A DNA stretch of 64,000 nucleotides from Zunongwangia mangrovi. GTDB lineage: Bacteria > Bacteroidota > Bacteroidia > Flavobacteriales > Flavobacteriaceae. Below, in pieces: positions 40,826 to 51,700 of the stretch (its first letter is position 1; each line of letters begins with the position of its first letter). The translations under genes and the position numbers were made by a program. Below the pieces are notes generated by a model. The model searched no databases, was not told the DNA's origin, and saw only the letters and a program-made list of their open reading frames with translations. The stretch is taken from assembly GCF_900112105.1 (NCBI RefSeq), contig NZ_FOKV01000001.1:992001-1056000 (forward strand). Reading direction: 5' to 3'.

Positions 40826-43192
40826 GTGAAAAAATTAACTTTTTATTGCTTCGTTTGCGTACTTATAAATTCTTTGACTGCTACAGCCCAGCAGGCAGAG
40901 ATATACGGTATTATAACTTCAGAAGAAAATCAGCCTATTCCAGAAACCTATCTTTATATAAATGGGACAACAATTTATACCAGAGCAGATGAAAATGGAA
41001 AGTATAGTATCAGCGTAGATGCTGGTGACTATAAATTTGCCGCTTCTGCAATGGGGTATATTAAAACCATAAAGGATGTTAGTTTAGAGCCTGCAGAGCG
41101 TAAAAGGATTGATTTTGTTTTACCTATAGATCCAGATATGACGCTTAGTGATGTTAGCTTAATTGGGAAATCTGCTCTTAAGGAAATTCAGGAATCTTCC
41201 TATAATGTTGTGGCTTTAAATGCTGAAGGTTTACATAATACAACTTTAGATATTTCGCAGGCTTTAGAAAGAGTCTCTGGTGTAAGGGTGCGAAGGTCTG
41301 GAGGTTTAGGATCTAATGCAAATCTAATGCTGAATGGATTTACAGGAAGACACGTTAAAATGTTTATCGATGGCGTGCCTATGGAAGGATTTAATTCAGC
41401 TTTTAGTATGAATAACATTCCGATTAATCTGGCTAAAAGAATTGAAGTATATAAAGGAGTAGTTCCTATCAACTTTGGATCTGATGCATTAGGAGGAGCT
41501 ATAAATATCGTGACCGAAGATGGAAAACAGAACTTTCTGGATGCTTCTTATTCTTATGGATCTTTTAATACTCATAAAAGCTTTTTGAATACGGCCTATA
41601 CTTCAGATTCTGGATTTACAGCACGTTTAACTGCTTTTCAAAATTATTCAGATAACGATTACAAAGTAGATGCCGGTATCGTAGAATTAGAAGGAGAAGG
41701 TAGTTACCAGTTTTCAGGAGAACGCCAAAATGTTAGAAGATTTCATGATATGTACCGCAACTATACGTTAATGGGAAAAGTAGGAGTGGTGAATAAATCG
41801 TATGCAGATCAATTACTACTTGGCTTTACTTATGGCGATGAATATAATGAAGTTCAGCATCCTGCCTATATGAATGTTGCATTTGGGCAAATCTATGAGA
41901 CAGCTGAAACTTTAATGCCTTCTCTTACCTATCGTAAAAAAGACCTTTTTACAAAGAATCTAAATGTTTCGCTTAAGGCAAATTACAATTTTGGAGAATC
42001 GTCTTATATCGATGCAGCCAATCGTGATTACAACTGGCTGGGAGAATATGTAGAAAAGGATGCACTTGGAGAATACCAGTATTCACGGCGGTTTTTTAAA
42101 AACAGAAATGGCTCTGTGAACGCAAATGCAACCTATAAGTTCAATGATAAACATGCTTTTACGGTAAATAATGTCTTTAGTGCTTTTTCCAGAAAAGGAA
42201 CAGACCTGGCCGAGCCATCCCCGGCAGACGATTATCCTAGTGAGAACTTTAAAAATGTGTTAGGTGTTGGATATAAATTTCAGCCAAACGATGCGTGGAG
42301 TACATCTGTTTTTGGTAAATATTATAGCAATACGGTGAATCAATATGCTGCTCCAGAAGGAAATGATGAGTACGAAAATTATTCAAGATTTACAGATACG
42401 TATGGTTACGGAATCGCCTCTTCCTATTTTATAACAGAAAGTCTGCAGTTTAAAGCTTCTTACGAAAATGCTGTTCGATTACCTACCGGAAGAGAACTCT
42501 TTGGATCTGGTAGCAGCTTTGAATTAGGAAATCCAAATCTAAGGCCAGAAAGTAGTGATAACATAAATATTGGCGCTAATTACAACTGGATCCTGGCGAA
42601 AGATCACACCCTAAATCTAGATGCAAGTTTTATTTACAGAGATACTGAAGATTTTATAAGAAGGCAGGTAAATTCTGAAGGTGCTGCAGCTTCAATCAAC
42701 GAGGCAAGTGTAGAAAACCGAGGGATCGATTTTGAAGCACTTTATACGTATGGAAACTTATTTAGTGCAAATGCCAGTTTCACCTACCAGGATCAAAGAA
42801 ATACATTAGAATATAGAAATAATGGTTCCACGAATTTAAGCTACGATCAGCGAATTCCCAATCAGCCCTATTTATTTGGAAATGCTGGTTTCTCGTTCTT
42901 CTTTGATGATATGTGGAAATCACAGGATCGTTTTAGTGTAAACTATAATATGCTATACATCCACGAATTTAGCTATGATTATTCCGGATATGGGAATAGT
43001 GCAACCAATATTAATATTCCAACACAGTTTGCTCACGACATCTACCTAAACTATAGTTTAAAAGGTGGGAAGTATAATATCTCTCTGGAATGCCGAAATA
43101 TTCTGGATGAGAACTTATACGATAACTACAGTCTACAAAAACCAGGAAGAAGCTTTGCAGTTAAGCTTCGATATTTTATTGATAAATTTTAA
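40826..43192 (+). CDS. TonB-dependent siderophore receptor
   Basis: The 788-residue protein starts at GTG and has a signal peptide (to about residue 22, ending TATAQ). It then has a carboxypeptidase-regulatory-like domain (AEIYGIITSEENQPIPETYLYINGT, about 23-105), a plug (about 120-230: ALERVSGVRVRRSGGLGSNANLMLNGF) and a 22-strand barrel ending in RSFAVKLRYFIDKF with a terminal Phe. This is the usual Bacteroidota receptor for iron chelates. It lies between a PchR-like regulator and a DUF4374 lipoprotein, which fits siderophore uptake. TonB/ExbBD must be supplied from elsewhere. Confidence 0.93.
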   Translation: MKKLTFYCFVCVLINSLTATAQQAEIYGIITSEENQPIPETYLYINGTTIYTRADENGKYSISVDAGDYKFAASAMGYIKTIKDVSLEPAERKRIDFVLPIDPDMTLSDVSLIGKSALKEIQESSYNVVALNAEGLHNTTLDISQALERVSGVRVRRSGGLGSNANLMLNGFTGRHVKMFIDGVPMEGFNSAFSMNNIPINLAKRIEVYKGVVPINFGSDALGGAINIVTEDGKQNFLDASYSYGSFNTHKSFLNTAYTSDSGFTARLTAFQNYSDNDYKVDAGIVELEGEGSYQFSGERQNVRRFHDMYRNYTLMGKVGVVNKSYADQLLLGFTYGDEYNEVQHPAYMNVAFGQIYETAETLMPSLTYRKKDLFTKNLNVSLKANYNFGESSYIDAANRDYNWLGEYVEKDALGEYQYSRRFFKNRNGSVNANATYKFNDKHAFTVNNVFSAFSRKGTDLAEPSPADDYPSENFKNVLGVGYKFQPNDAWSTSVFGKYYSNTVNQYAAPEGNDEYENYSRFTDTYGYGIASSYFITESLQFKASYENAVRLPTGRELFGSGSSFELGNPNLRPESSDNINIGANYNWILAKDHTLNLDASFIYRDTEDFIRRQVNSEGAAASINEASVENRGIDFEALYTYGNLFSANASFTYQDQRNTLEYRNNGSTNLSYDQRIPNQPYLFGNAGFSFFFDDMWKSQDRFSVNYNMLYIHEFSYDYSGYGNSATNINIPTQFAHDIYLNYSLKGGKYNISLECRNILDENLYDNYSLQKPGRSFAVKLRYFIDKF

Positions 43193-43200
43193 TTATACCA

Positions 43201-44466
43201 ATGATGATGAATATGATTTTACGTAAGAAATTTTACTTTTCTTTAGCTATTGCAGCAACTTTAGGACTTACTTCTTGTAGTGACGATGATACTCCAGATA
43301 CTTCTGGAGGTGATGGTGTAGGAACAGGTTCACCAGAGCAATATGTTATTGCAGCAACGTCAGAAGAAAACTCTTATTTACTAACTACAGACGATATTTC
43401 ACAAGGGCAGGTTTCTATCGTAGGAGATGGTCTTCAGGTGGTAGGAACGCCATCCTGGTATTTCTACAACGAACTGGCAGCCTACTCTTTTGTTTACAGG
43501 CAGGGTGATCCAGGGACAACTCAATCTTTTATTTTAAACCAGGAAGGTGAACTGGAAGGGCGTAACGAAATAGATCTTCAGGTTTCTATCCAAAGTAGAG
43601 GGATTGTTGGAGATGAAATGTTTGTACAATTTTCTTCTAGAAATTATGAAGAACCAGTGGCTACATTTTACAAGATTAACGGAGAAACCCAGGCAGTAAG
43701 CGGCCCATTTTCTATAGATACAGAAGCTTTAGCCGATAATGGCGAATATGCATATATTACAGATATTGCTGAATATAACAATCAGGTTTTAGTTGGGTAC
43801 AGAACGATTAAAGCTGGTGAAGATGGCAGCGATAGTGCATTCAATAGTGATTTTAACGATCATACCTTTATCGCTGTTTTTAATCAGGATTTAGAATTGC
43901 AGGAGAGAATTGAAGATTCTGGAAGAACCGGAGTAGTTGCCGGGCAACAAAGATCACAAGGAGAAACGGGAATAGAGCCAGTAGAAAATGGTGATGTTTA
44001 TGTATTTTCTTCAGCGATCGATACCGATGGTGAAGTTCCATCTGGAGTTTTAAGAATTAATGATGGTACAACGGAATTCGACCAGGATTATTTCTTCAAT
44101 ATTACAGAAGCTTCAGGAGGCTATAACCTTTATAGAACTTATTATGTTGGCGAAAATACTTTTGTGTTAAGAATGTTTTCTGAACAGGGAGAAGCTAGTG
44201 CGACTCCAAATGTATCTAGAAATAGATTTGCGGTAGTAAATGTAGAAGATCAAACATTTGATTGGGTTGAAGCTGGAGTACCTTCTGAAATTGCAGGAAT
44301 AGGAGAGCCATTTATAGATGCAGCCGCTAACGAAGTGGTGTTCCCAATTGAAACCAACGGAAATCCTCAATTATATATCCTAAATGCAGATAATGCGACA
44401 ATGAGCGCCGGGAAAGAGGTTGAAGCGGTAAGCATCAGCGCGATTGGAAGATTATCTAACGAGTAA
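43201..44466 (+). CDS. DUF4374 surface lipoprotein (XusB-like siderophore binder)
   Basis: The 421-residue protein has a lipoprotein signal, FYFSLAIAATLGLTSCSDDD. Two alternative ATG starts lie 3 and 12 bp downstream. The mature part has the DUF4374 beginning QYVIAATSEENSYLLTTDDI and seven or so repeated strands of a beta-propeller. As far as I know, XusB, the extracellular enterobactin-type siderophore-binding lipoprotein of Bacteroides, is in this family. The gene follows the TonB receptor by 8 bp, as in xus operons. The substrate here is inferred only. Confidence 0.88.
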   Translation: MMMNMILRKKFYFSLAIAATLGLTSCSDDDTPDTSGGDGVGTGSPEQYVIAATSEENSYLLTTDDISQGQVSIVGDGLQVVGTPSWYFYNELAAYSFVYRQGDPGTTQSFILNQEGELEGRNEIDLQVSIQSRGIVGDEMFVQFSSRNYEEPVATFYKINGETQAVSGPFSIDTEALADNGEYAYITDIAEYNNQVLVGYRTIKAGEDGSDSAFNSDFNDHTFIAVFNQDLELQERIEDSGRTGVVAGQQRSQGETGIEPVENGDVYVFSSAIDTDGEVPSGVLRINDGTTEFDQDYFFNITEASGGYNLYRTYYVGENTFVLRMFSEQGEASATPNVSRNRFAVVNVEDQTFDWVEAGVPSEIAGIGEPFIDAAANEVVFPIETNGNPQLYILNADNATMSAGKEVEAVSISAIGRLSNE

Positions 44467-44491
44467 TTATTTAAGTTGAATTAATTAGATT

Positions 44492-44529
44492 AGGGGTTTC
44501 TCAAGTTTTTCGAGAAACCTCTTTTTTTA
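44492..44529 (+). terminator. Rho-independent terminator between DUF4374 and esterase genes
   Basis: GGTTTCTC (44495-44502) pairs with GAGAAACC (44512-44519), extended by three more pairs, and is followed by TTTTTTTAT. The next gene starts 6 bp after the T run, so the terminator may act as an attenuator with partial read-through. Confidence 0.85.
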
Positions 44530-44534
44530 TAGTG

Positions 44535-45374
44535 ATGAGATTATATAAAATTAGCCTTCTTTTTATTCTGTATTTTTTCTTTTCTACGGAAATAAATGCC
44601 CAGGAGCATAAAACCTATCATAAATCACACATTTTCAGTACCGCTTTAAATGCTGAAAGAGAAGTTTGGATACATCTTCCTGAAGATTACAATAACACTA
44701 AGAAATATCCTGTTTTAGTTGTGCTGGATGCTGAAATGTACTTCGATCTTACGCTAGATCTAATCGAAAATCGTGAAAAATACGGTAAGTTTTTAGCTTC
44801 AATTATCGTAGGGATTCCTAATCCAACTATGCAGGAGCGCTCTAGAAATATGACCTTCAGTATTTCAAAAGTTGATCAAAAGGGCGAAAAAACGTCAAGG
44901 TATTCCGTGGAAAATTCGGGACATGCAAAAGAGTTCTTCAATTTTATGAATGACGAGCTATTTCAGTTTTTAGCCAAAAATCATTCCGTAGAAAAAGACA
45001 ATTTTAGCCTGCTTGGTCATTCCTTTGGCGGCTATTTTGCTTTGATGCAAAGTGCAGATGCTTCAACATTCAATAAGATCATTGCGATCGATCCTAGTTT
45101 ATGGTATAGTGATGGCGAAGTGGCAAGAACCTTGTCGAATGCTATTTCAGCAATAAAAAATAGAGCAAATCTCGAATATTATATTGCATTTCAAAATGGC
45201 GCTAAACATAATGCTGAAAATGCACGAAATCTCATCCAATTTTTGAATAAAAATGAGGTGAAAGTTTATTCAGCCGAATTTTCTAACGAAAACCATGGCT
45301 CGGTTTTCTTGCCTGCTTTGGTTGCAGTTTTACGGGAATTAGGCAAAAATGTAGATCGAGCTCCAAGACAATGA
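44535..45374 (+). CDS. Secreted alpha/beta hydrolase, Fes/IroE-type siderophore esterase-like
   Basis: The 279-residue protein starts at ATG 44535 (a GTG lies one codon upstream) with a signal peptide ending EINAQ. It belongs to the esterase D/COG2819 group: REVWIHLPEDYNNTKKYPVLVVLDAEMYF, the nucleophile Ser163 in GHSFGGY and His254 in NENHGSVF. This group includes enterobactin/salmochelin esterases such as IroE and Bacillus BesA. Placed after a receptor and DUF4374 lipoprotein, it probably hydrolyses the trilactone of a captured siderophore in the periplasm. A generic carboxylesterase role cannot be excluded. Confidence 0.85.
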   Translation: MRLYKISLLFILYFFFSTEINAQEHKTYHKSHIFSTALNAEREVWIHLPEDYNNTKKYPVLVVLDAEMYFDLTLDLIENREKYGKFLASIIVGIPNPTMQERSRNMTFSISKVDQKGEKTSRYSVENSGHAKEFFNFMNDELFQFLAKNHSVEKDNFSLLGHSFGGYFALMQSADASTFNKIIAIDPSLWYSDGEVARTLSNAISAIKNRANLEYYIAFQNGAKHNAENARNLIQFLNKNEVKVYSAEFSNENHGSVFLPALVAVLRELGKNVDRAPRQ

Positions 45375-45435
45375 AGAGAGAAATAATAGAGCTGAAACTA
45401 ATCTATTTTGATACTTAGCTTTCTTGGTAAAAAAT

Positions 45436-45477
45436 AACCCGAAATATTACCTATGTGAGTAAACAATATCCCGGGTT
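45436..45477 (-). terminator. Probable terminator of the SusCD-DUF885 operon
   Basis: Imperfect arms AACCCGAAATATT and AATATCCCGGGTT (two mismatches) form a hairpin. On the minus strand it is followed by ATTTTTT. It lies just after the DUF885 gene. Confidence 0.55.
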
Positions 45478-45504
45478 GGTCATCAAACAATTTTAATTTT
45501 TAAA

Positions 45505-47259
45505 CTAATCGATAGAATCATAGAACTTCCAGGATGTTTTGAAATTTTCTTTTAAATCTTGATCGGTTAGAATTGCTCTTATCATCTCTATTGGCATAGA
45601 GTTAAGTTGCATTATTTTATCGTGGAATTCCTTATCGGTCATTTTACCAGTTTTTACCAGTTCTTCGCGAAGTGCATAAAATTGTCTTCCTCCGGTTAAA
45701 TAGGCTAATTGATAAAGAGGTGGGTAGCTTCCAATAAAAGATCGTCTTACTTCACCTTCAGCATTAGCACGTTCAAAACCTACACGATCTACTAAGAAAT
45801 CGATACATTCCTGTGGCGTCCATTCTCCTAAATGATAGTTTAGAGAGAAAATAATACGTGCGCAACGATGCATGTGCCAAAACAACATTCCTATACGATC
45901 TTCTGGGCTGCTAGGAAAACCTTCGTCCCACAGTAATAATTCCCAGTAAAGCGACCAGCCCTCTGTCCAAAATGGTGTGCGATAATTGCGATACGTTCTA
46001 TAGCGGCTATTCATAAAACCTTCTAAGTTGTGACCAGCAATTAATTCGTGATGCACGGTAGCTTTAGAGAAATGTGGGTTATTACCACGCATACTCATCA
46101 TTTTTTGTTCGTATGTCATTCCGCTGGTAGGGTAGGAGATGGTAATGTTTGTGCCACCGGTAAAGAATGGGTTTACCAGTTGTCTTTCTGGAGACATCAT
46201 TTGCATTCCCCAGGTTTCTTCAGCTAATGGAGGAACGCTTATAAGGTCATTTTCTTTTAGGAACTCAACAGATTCGTTATAGAGATCTAACATCGCTTCT
46301 GGCTGAAGTCCTGGTTCTACATAAGCATTTTTTACTTTTTCCTGTGCTGCTTTCCAGTCTTTACCAAAGCCCATCTCTTCAGCAGCTTTTAAAAGTTCTT
46401 TATCGCACCAGGCAAACTCTTTATTGGCAATTTCAATAAGCTCTTCAGGAGTGTACGGAATCATCTCGTATTTTAACTGTTTTACCAGTTCTTCTCTTCC
46501 GGCGGGATAACCAATAATTCCGCTTTCATCAACAGGCCTTTTATTTTCCAATTTAGCCTCAAAAGCAATTTTATATTTCGCCAGGCTAGAATCCAAAGCT
46601 TTATAAGTGCTGGGAACCCACCACGTAAAAATTGGGTCGTAATCGTTATAAAATGAGAAAACACTGGCAGCGGAATTTTTAATGTCTTCTACTGCTAAAA
46701 TAGCTTCCTGAACCTGATCTTTATTGAATGATTGATCTTCTTTTAAAATAGGTAGTAAAGAGTCTATTTGTTTTGCTGAAGTGTTCCAGTTTTTGGCCAC
46801 TTCTTTAGCTTTTAGTTGGTAGCCTCTTCGTCTTAATTTTAGGTATTTGTAGATGTTATCTGAAAACGGAAACCAGCTTTTAACTTCAGCATAAGTTTCA
46901 TCATGCTGTTTTGCTTCATTAATATCGTTGTTTAGATCGCGCTTAAATAAAATGTAATCTACTTTACATTCCTGCGGAAGTTCTTCAAAGTCGATTTTAG
47001 ATAATTCTGCAAGATATTTTTCTTTAAGCTCAACAATACGGTCCCGTCTTTCCTGAGAACCTCCAGAATCTGAAATTCTTCCCCATCTAAAACTATTTGA
47101 AGGAGAATAATAGCGTACCAAATCGCCCATATCTGCCTCGTGATTGGTAATTAGCATAGGCATTACCTGGCAGGGAATAAAACTGTCGTCCTGAGACTGT
47201 GCATCTATAGAGCACAGTGCCAGACTAGAGAGAATTATGGCTGAAAAAAAGCCTTTCAT
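45505..47259 (-). CDS. DUF885 family secreted metallopeptidase-like protein
   Basis: The 584-residue start is chosen at MKGFFSAIILSSLALCSIDAQ, a signal peptide; a start 18 bp upstream adds MLKFDK. The zinc-like motif is HHELIAGHN (His403-His404-Glu405...His410) with GWSLYWELLLWDEGF downstream. It is distantly related to the DUF885 protein at 34954, in which the motif is HEAVPGHH. It is the third gene of an operon after susC and susD-like genes (24 bp gap to susD), suggesting it processes peptides imported by that pair. Confidence 0.9.
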   Translation of the reverse strand: MKGFFSAIILSSLALCSIDAQSQDDSFIPCQVMPMLITNHEADMGDLVRYYSPSNSFRWGRISDSGGSQERRDRIVELKEKYLAELSKIDFEELPQECKVDYILFKRDLNNDINEAKQHDETYAEVKSWFPFSDNIYKYLKLRRRGYQLKAKEVAKNWNTSAKQIDSLLPILKEDQSFNKDQVQEAILAVEDIKNSAASVFSFYNDYDPIFTWWVPSTYKALDSSLAKYKIAFEAKLENKRPVDESGIIGYPAGREELVKQLKYEMIPYTPEELIEIANKEFAWCDKELLKAAEEMGFGKDWKAAQEKVKNAYVEPGLQPEAMLDLYNESVEFLKENDLISVPPLAEETWGMQMMSPERQLVNPFFTGGTNITISYPTSGMTYEQKMMSMRGNNPHFSKATVHHELIAGHNLEGFMNSRYRTYRNYRTPFWTEGWSLYWELLLWDEGFPSSPEDRIGMLFWHMHRCARIIFSLNYHLGEWTPQECIDFLVDRVGFERANAEGEVRRSFIGSYPPLYQLAYLTGGRQFYALREELVKTGKMTDKEFHDKIMQLNSMPIEMIRAILTDQDLKENFKTSWKFYDSID

Positions 47260-47301
47260 TTTATCGAATTTGAGCATTATATAAGATTTAGCAATTTTTA
47301 A

Positions 47302-48771
47302 TTAGTTTTTATTATCCCAGGTGGTTCCCTCGTTAAACCAATCTGGCTGGCCAACGGCGGTTACATTTGGGTTTCTTTCGATTTCATTTAATGGATAAGG
47401 AAACCTTCTTGCAAAAGTGTTGTTGGCATTTGCGTTTTGGATCATGTATTCGAAATCGAATTCTGGATAACCGGTTCTTACATAATCAAAGTAAGTTTCT
47501 CCTGTTCTAAAGATGTTCGATAAATATTTTTGCTGAATAATTAATTGCTGTGCATCTTCAAGATTTGTAGGCATATCTAAAGAAGCCTGTGTGTTGTAGC
47601 TTGTGATTTCAGCATCGGGAACTTCCATATATTCCATATCTGCGCGGTTTCCTTCTTTCATGGCGACTTCAGCTAAATCCCATTCGCCTCTAAACGCATA
47701 AGCTTCAGCTTCTAAAAATTTAGATTCAGAATAAAGCATTATATGATCTGGATAAGACATTGAAAGATATTCGAACCTATAATGGCTTGGCCTATTTCCT
47801 GCTTGTACCGCTGAACCGGCATAATGCCCCATATATCCATCTGGATCTGCTTCAGCATTGGTGAACATGATAGGTCTTCTGGGATCTTCAAAATCGTTCA
47901 TCATATCGATAAGAAAGTTTCCGGGTGTGAGTCCGCGTCCACCACTATAAGCTCTGGTCATGTAATTATATAACGGATTTGCGTTTGCCAGATCTTCAAG
48001 ATGTCTCCACATCACATTGTCATCGTTAGAGGACATCCCATTTTCTAAATAAGATAGAATTTGAGTGATTTGTGTATTCTGATCTATACCTGGTGCATAA
48101 ATTCTTCTCATGGCTTGTCTTGCTTTTAAGGAATAGGCAAAACGCGTCCAGCTATCAATATCACCATTAAGCATATAATCGTCAGTTCCTGGTAAAAGTT
48201 CACCGCCATCTGTGTTTTGAAAAAGATCGATAGCTTCATCTAAAAGCGCATTAGCATGAGCGTATAATTCGTCCTGTGTAGCCAATTCTGGCTGTTGGTT
48301 TTCTAAACCTGTCATTGCCTGCTCTAAAGGAGCCTGGTCGTAAACATCTGCAATATAAAACCAGTGATGTGCGGCAATTACCCCAGCGATTCCCTGGTAG
48401 TGAGTGTTTCCATTTTCTTCAGCAAAATCATATAATTCTACTGCATGTTTTAAGGAGTAAGAGTAAGAGTTCCAAACCTCGTTTCCAAAACTGGGATCTA
48501 CGTTTACGATCGCATTAGAACCTTCAATAGCAAACCATGATAGCCAGGTAGGATAGCCATACCAGGTTTCGAATTTCTCGTTGGCCATTGCAACCCATTC
48601 GGACTCAACTCCAATAAGCATAATATCTTCAGTGATAGCTGGTCCAGCAGTAATACTATCTGGATCGGTATCTATATCTGTCCATGATTCGCACCCACTT
48701 ATAAAAAAAGTGCTAAAAATTATTAAAAATCGAATCGTATATAATTGCTTTATCGTCTTCATAATTCTCAT
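47302..48771 (-). CDS. SusD/RagB-like outer-membrane lipoprotein
   Basis: The 489-residue lipoprotein has its signal at IRFLIIFSTFFISGCESW (Cys27) and the SusD-like_2 type N-terminus TDIDTDPDS, followed by TPR-like helices with AHHWFYIADVYDQAPLEQAM and, near the C-terminus, RTGYPEF and RFPYPLNEIERNP. It forms the lid of the SusCD complex on the cell surface and binds the substrate. It is translationally close to susC, 1 bp after its stop. This SusD subtype is common in peptide- and other non-starch systems. Confidence 0.93.
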   Translation of the reverse strand: MRIMKTIKQLYTIRFLIIFSTFFISGCESWTDIDTDPDSITAGPAITEDIMLIGVESEWVAMANEKFETWYGYPTWLSWFAIEGSNAIVNVDPSFGNEVWNSYSYSLKHAVELYDFAEENGNTHYQGIAGVIAAHHWFYIADVYDQAPLEQAMTGLENQQPELATQDELYAHANALLDEAIDLFQNTDGGELLPGTDDYMLNGDIDSWTRFAYSLKARQAMRRIYAPGIDQNTQITQILSYLENGMSSNDDNVMWRHLEDLANANPLYNYMTRAYSGGRGLTPGNFLIDMMNDFEDPRRPIMFTNAEADPDGYMGHYAGSAVQAGNRPSHYRFEYLSMSYPDHIMLYSESKFLEAEAYAFRGEWDLAEVAMKEGNRADMEYMEVPDAEITSYNTQASLDMPTNLEDAQQLIIQQKYLSNIFRTGETYFDYVRTGYPEFDFEYMIQNANANNTFARRFPYPLNEIERNPNVTAVGQPDWFNEGTTWDNKN

Positions 48772-48772
48772 T

Positions 48773-51700
48773 TTAAAATTTTGCAGTTAATGTTATAGAA
48801 TATGTTTTTGTAGTAGGTAAGCTGTAACTTAGATATCCATTTCCGTTAGTGATACCATCTGTGTTTATTTCTGGATCGGGACCTTCAAAATCATCGTGAA
48901 AGCTTCTCCATAAATTTCTTCCGGAGAACGCAATCTGCACGTCTTGCAAACCAGCACTAGCTACAATTTTATTTGGTAAATTATAAGCAAGCTGTACTTC
49001 CCTAAGCTTGATATAATCTTTAGGCATTATATTATCTTCTAAGACCGATTGTGCTACAGTTTGATAATAAAGATCGTATCTGGTTGGTTCTGGTGTTTCG
49101 CTTGTTACTACTACTTCTCCGGTAGCCGAATCATAATGTCCCATTACTCCATCGAAAGTGGTCATATTATTATCTGGCCGATCATTCTGATGCTCTGCCA
49201 TACCATAATACGTTAGATAATGATCGTTAAGACTGTAAAGATTTCCACCTCTACTCATATCAAATTGAAACATTAAAGAGAGGTTTTTATAGTTAAATGT
49301 GTTTCTTAAACTACTAATCCACTCTGGTGCGGTTTGTCCTAGGATTTGGTTTCCTCTATTATCAGCTAAAGGTCTTCCGTAGCTTAAGCCAGGCGTGTCA
49401 TCTAAAACTAATCTGCCTTGATCGTCTCTTAGAAATCCTAATCCAAAAATTACCGGGTAAGGTTGGTCTACAATGGCATAGCCATATGAGCCTACACTAA
49501 TAGGTTCGTTGTTAGTACCCAAACGATCTACATTAGAATTATCTTTAGACCAGTTTAGACTAAGATCCCAATTGAAAAATTCAGATTGGATTGGAGTGGC
49601 ATTTATACCAACTTCAACTCCTTTGTGGGTAATTCCTCCTATATTTACTGAGCCATAAGTGTATCCTGTAGAGGCTAAAAATTGTTCAGATAAAATCTGG
49701 TTTTCACTCCAGTTGTGGTAATAGGCAATATCGAAATTTAAACGGCTTTTAAGTGTTCTAAGTTCTAAACCAAGCTCTACTTCACTCTTAAACTCGTTGG
49801 TAAGGTTGGGGTTGGGAATCCGCGCAGAAGAAAGATAGCTTTGTTGCCCGTTAAACGGCCACATTACACCGTCTCCACCGGCAGAAACCAAAGGATTGTT
49901 TCTTGCATAGGCGCCGGCAGGCGAGCCTACTTTTGCATAACTGGCTCTTAGTTTTCCGAAATTTAAAATGTCATTTTTTGGGAAAAGTTCTGTAAACACA
50001 AGACCTAAACTGTGGCTAGGGTAGAAGAAGCTATCTGCTAAACTAGACGCCCAGTCGTTTCTTCCAGTTACGGTGTAATACAGCATTTTTTTATAGCCAA
50101 TCATAGCCTGCCCAAAAAACGAGTAAGATCTAAACATTCCGCGGTCATCATAAGCAGAATATCCGCTTACATTGGCAGAATTATAGATGTTTGGAAGAAT
50201 TAGTCCGTTTCCATTAAAATAGTTACCTCGCCATTTATTTTCCTGAATGTTATGACCAATCATAGCATTTACTTCAAAATCACCAAAATCATTGTCGTAG
50301 GTGATTGTTTCTGTAGATTCGATATCACGACTAAATCTCTCTGAAGAGCTATAGCTCCCCTGTACAGATGCGTAACCACCAAGATTGTAAAAGGAGTCTG
50401 AATGTGCACTTGTAGTACTAATACCCGTTACAGATCTAAATTTTAAATTATCCAGGACTTCATACTCGATGATGAATGTACCTGCAAAACGATCTCTTTC
50501 GTTGTTAGCGCCAACATTATCCAAAACCCATGTGTATGGATCTCTGGAACCGCCTCTATAAGATCTTAGACTTCCATCTTCCGCATATATAGGGTAGGGA
50601 TTCCAGGTGTTTGGTGTGGACATTAAAGTATTCATAAAGGAGCTGTTAGAGCTGTCTTCAAAAAGTCGTTCGTTCTTTTGAGTCGTATAAAGAATGTTTG
50701 ATGAAACGGTAAGTTTAGGAGTGAATTTAAATGAGGTATTTGCGTTTATAGAATTTCTTCTAAATTCAAGTGGGGATAGAATACCATTGTTAATTAGATT
50801 GCTGTAGCTAACATAATAGGAAGCTTTATCGCCACCACCAGTGATGCTAAGGCTGTTTTCATTAGTGATTCCGGTTTCAAAAATATCCCATCGGTCATAT
50901 AGTTCGGCGCCTGGAACTTCTGAAATCCTTGGTCCAAAGCTGGTAGAGGTAAAAGAAGAATTACCGTCTATATAGACCCAATCATCATTTTCCCAATATC
51001 CTTGTGACCATTGATCCTGGAGAGGAATCTCATAAATGTCATCAAAACTCACAGAGCTACTTAATGTAATAACCGGCTTCATATTGAATGTTCCCGATTT
51101 TGTAGTTACCAATATGACACCGTTTGCGGCTTCGCTACCATAAAGTGCAGATGCTGCAGCACCTTTTAAAACACTTAAGCTTTCTATCGAGTTTGGGTCG
51201 ATATCAGCAAGTCCAGAAGAACTACTTCCGTTAGCAGCATCGAATGGTACACCGTTAACTACCAGAAGTGGTTGATTATTACCTGTAATCGAAGAGCCAC
51301 CTCTAATTACGATACGTGCACCACTACCTGGTTGACTAGAAGAACTGGAAATTTGTACCCCAGCGACTTTTCCACTCAAGGCATTTACAAAATTATTAGT
51401 TGCTTTTACGTTGCTTAAATTATCACCATCAACTTCTGCAGTAGCGTAACCTAACGCCCTTTTTTCACTTTTAATACCTAAAGCAGTTACGACTACTTCG
51501 CTAAGAGCTTCAGAATCTTCTTCTAATGTTATTTCAATAGAGTTTTTTCCGTTAATAGGTACTTCTTTTGTAGAAAAACCTACGTAAGAAATAACCAAAA
51601 TAGCATCTTGTGGATTCGCAACCTGGAGCGTGAAATTTCCATCCATATCAGATTGTGTTCCATTATTAGTTCCTCTAACAGCAACTGTAGCGCCTAGTAA

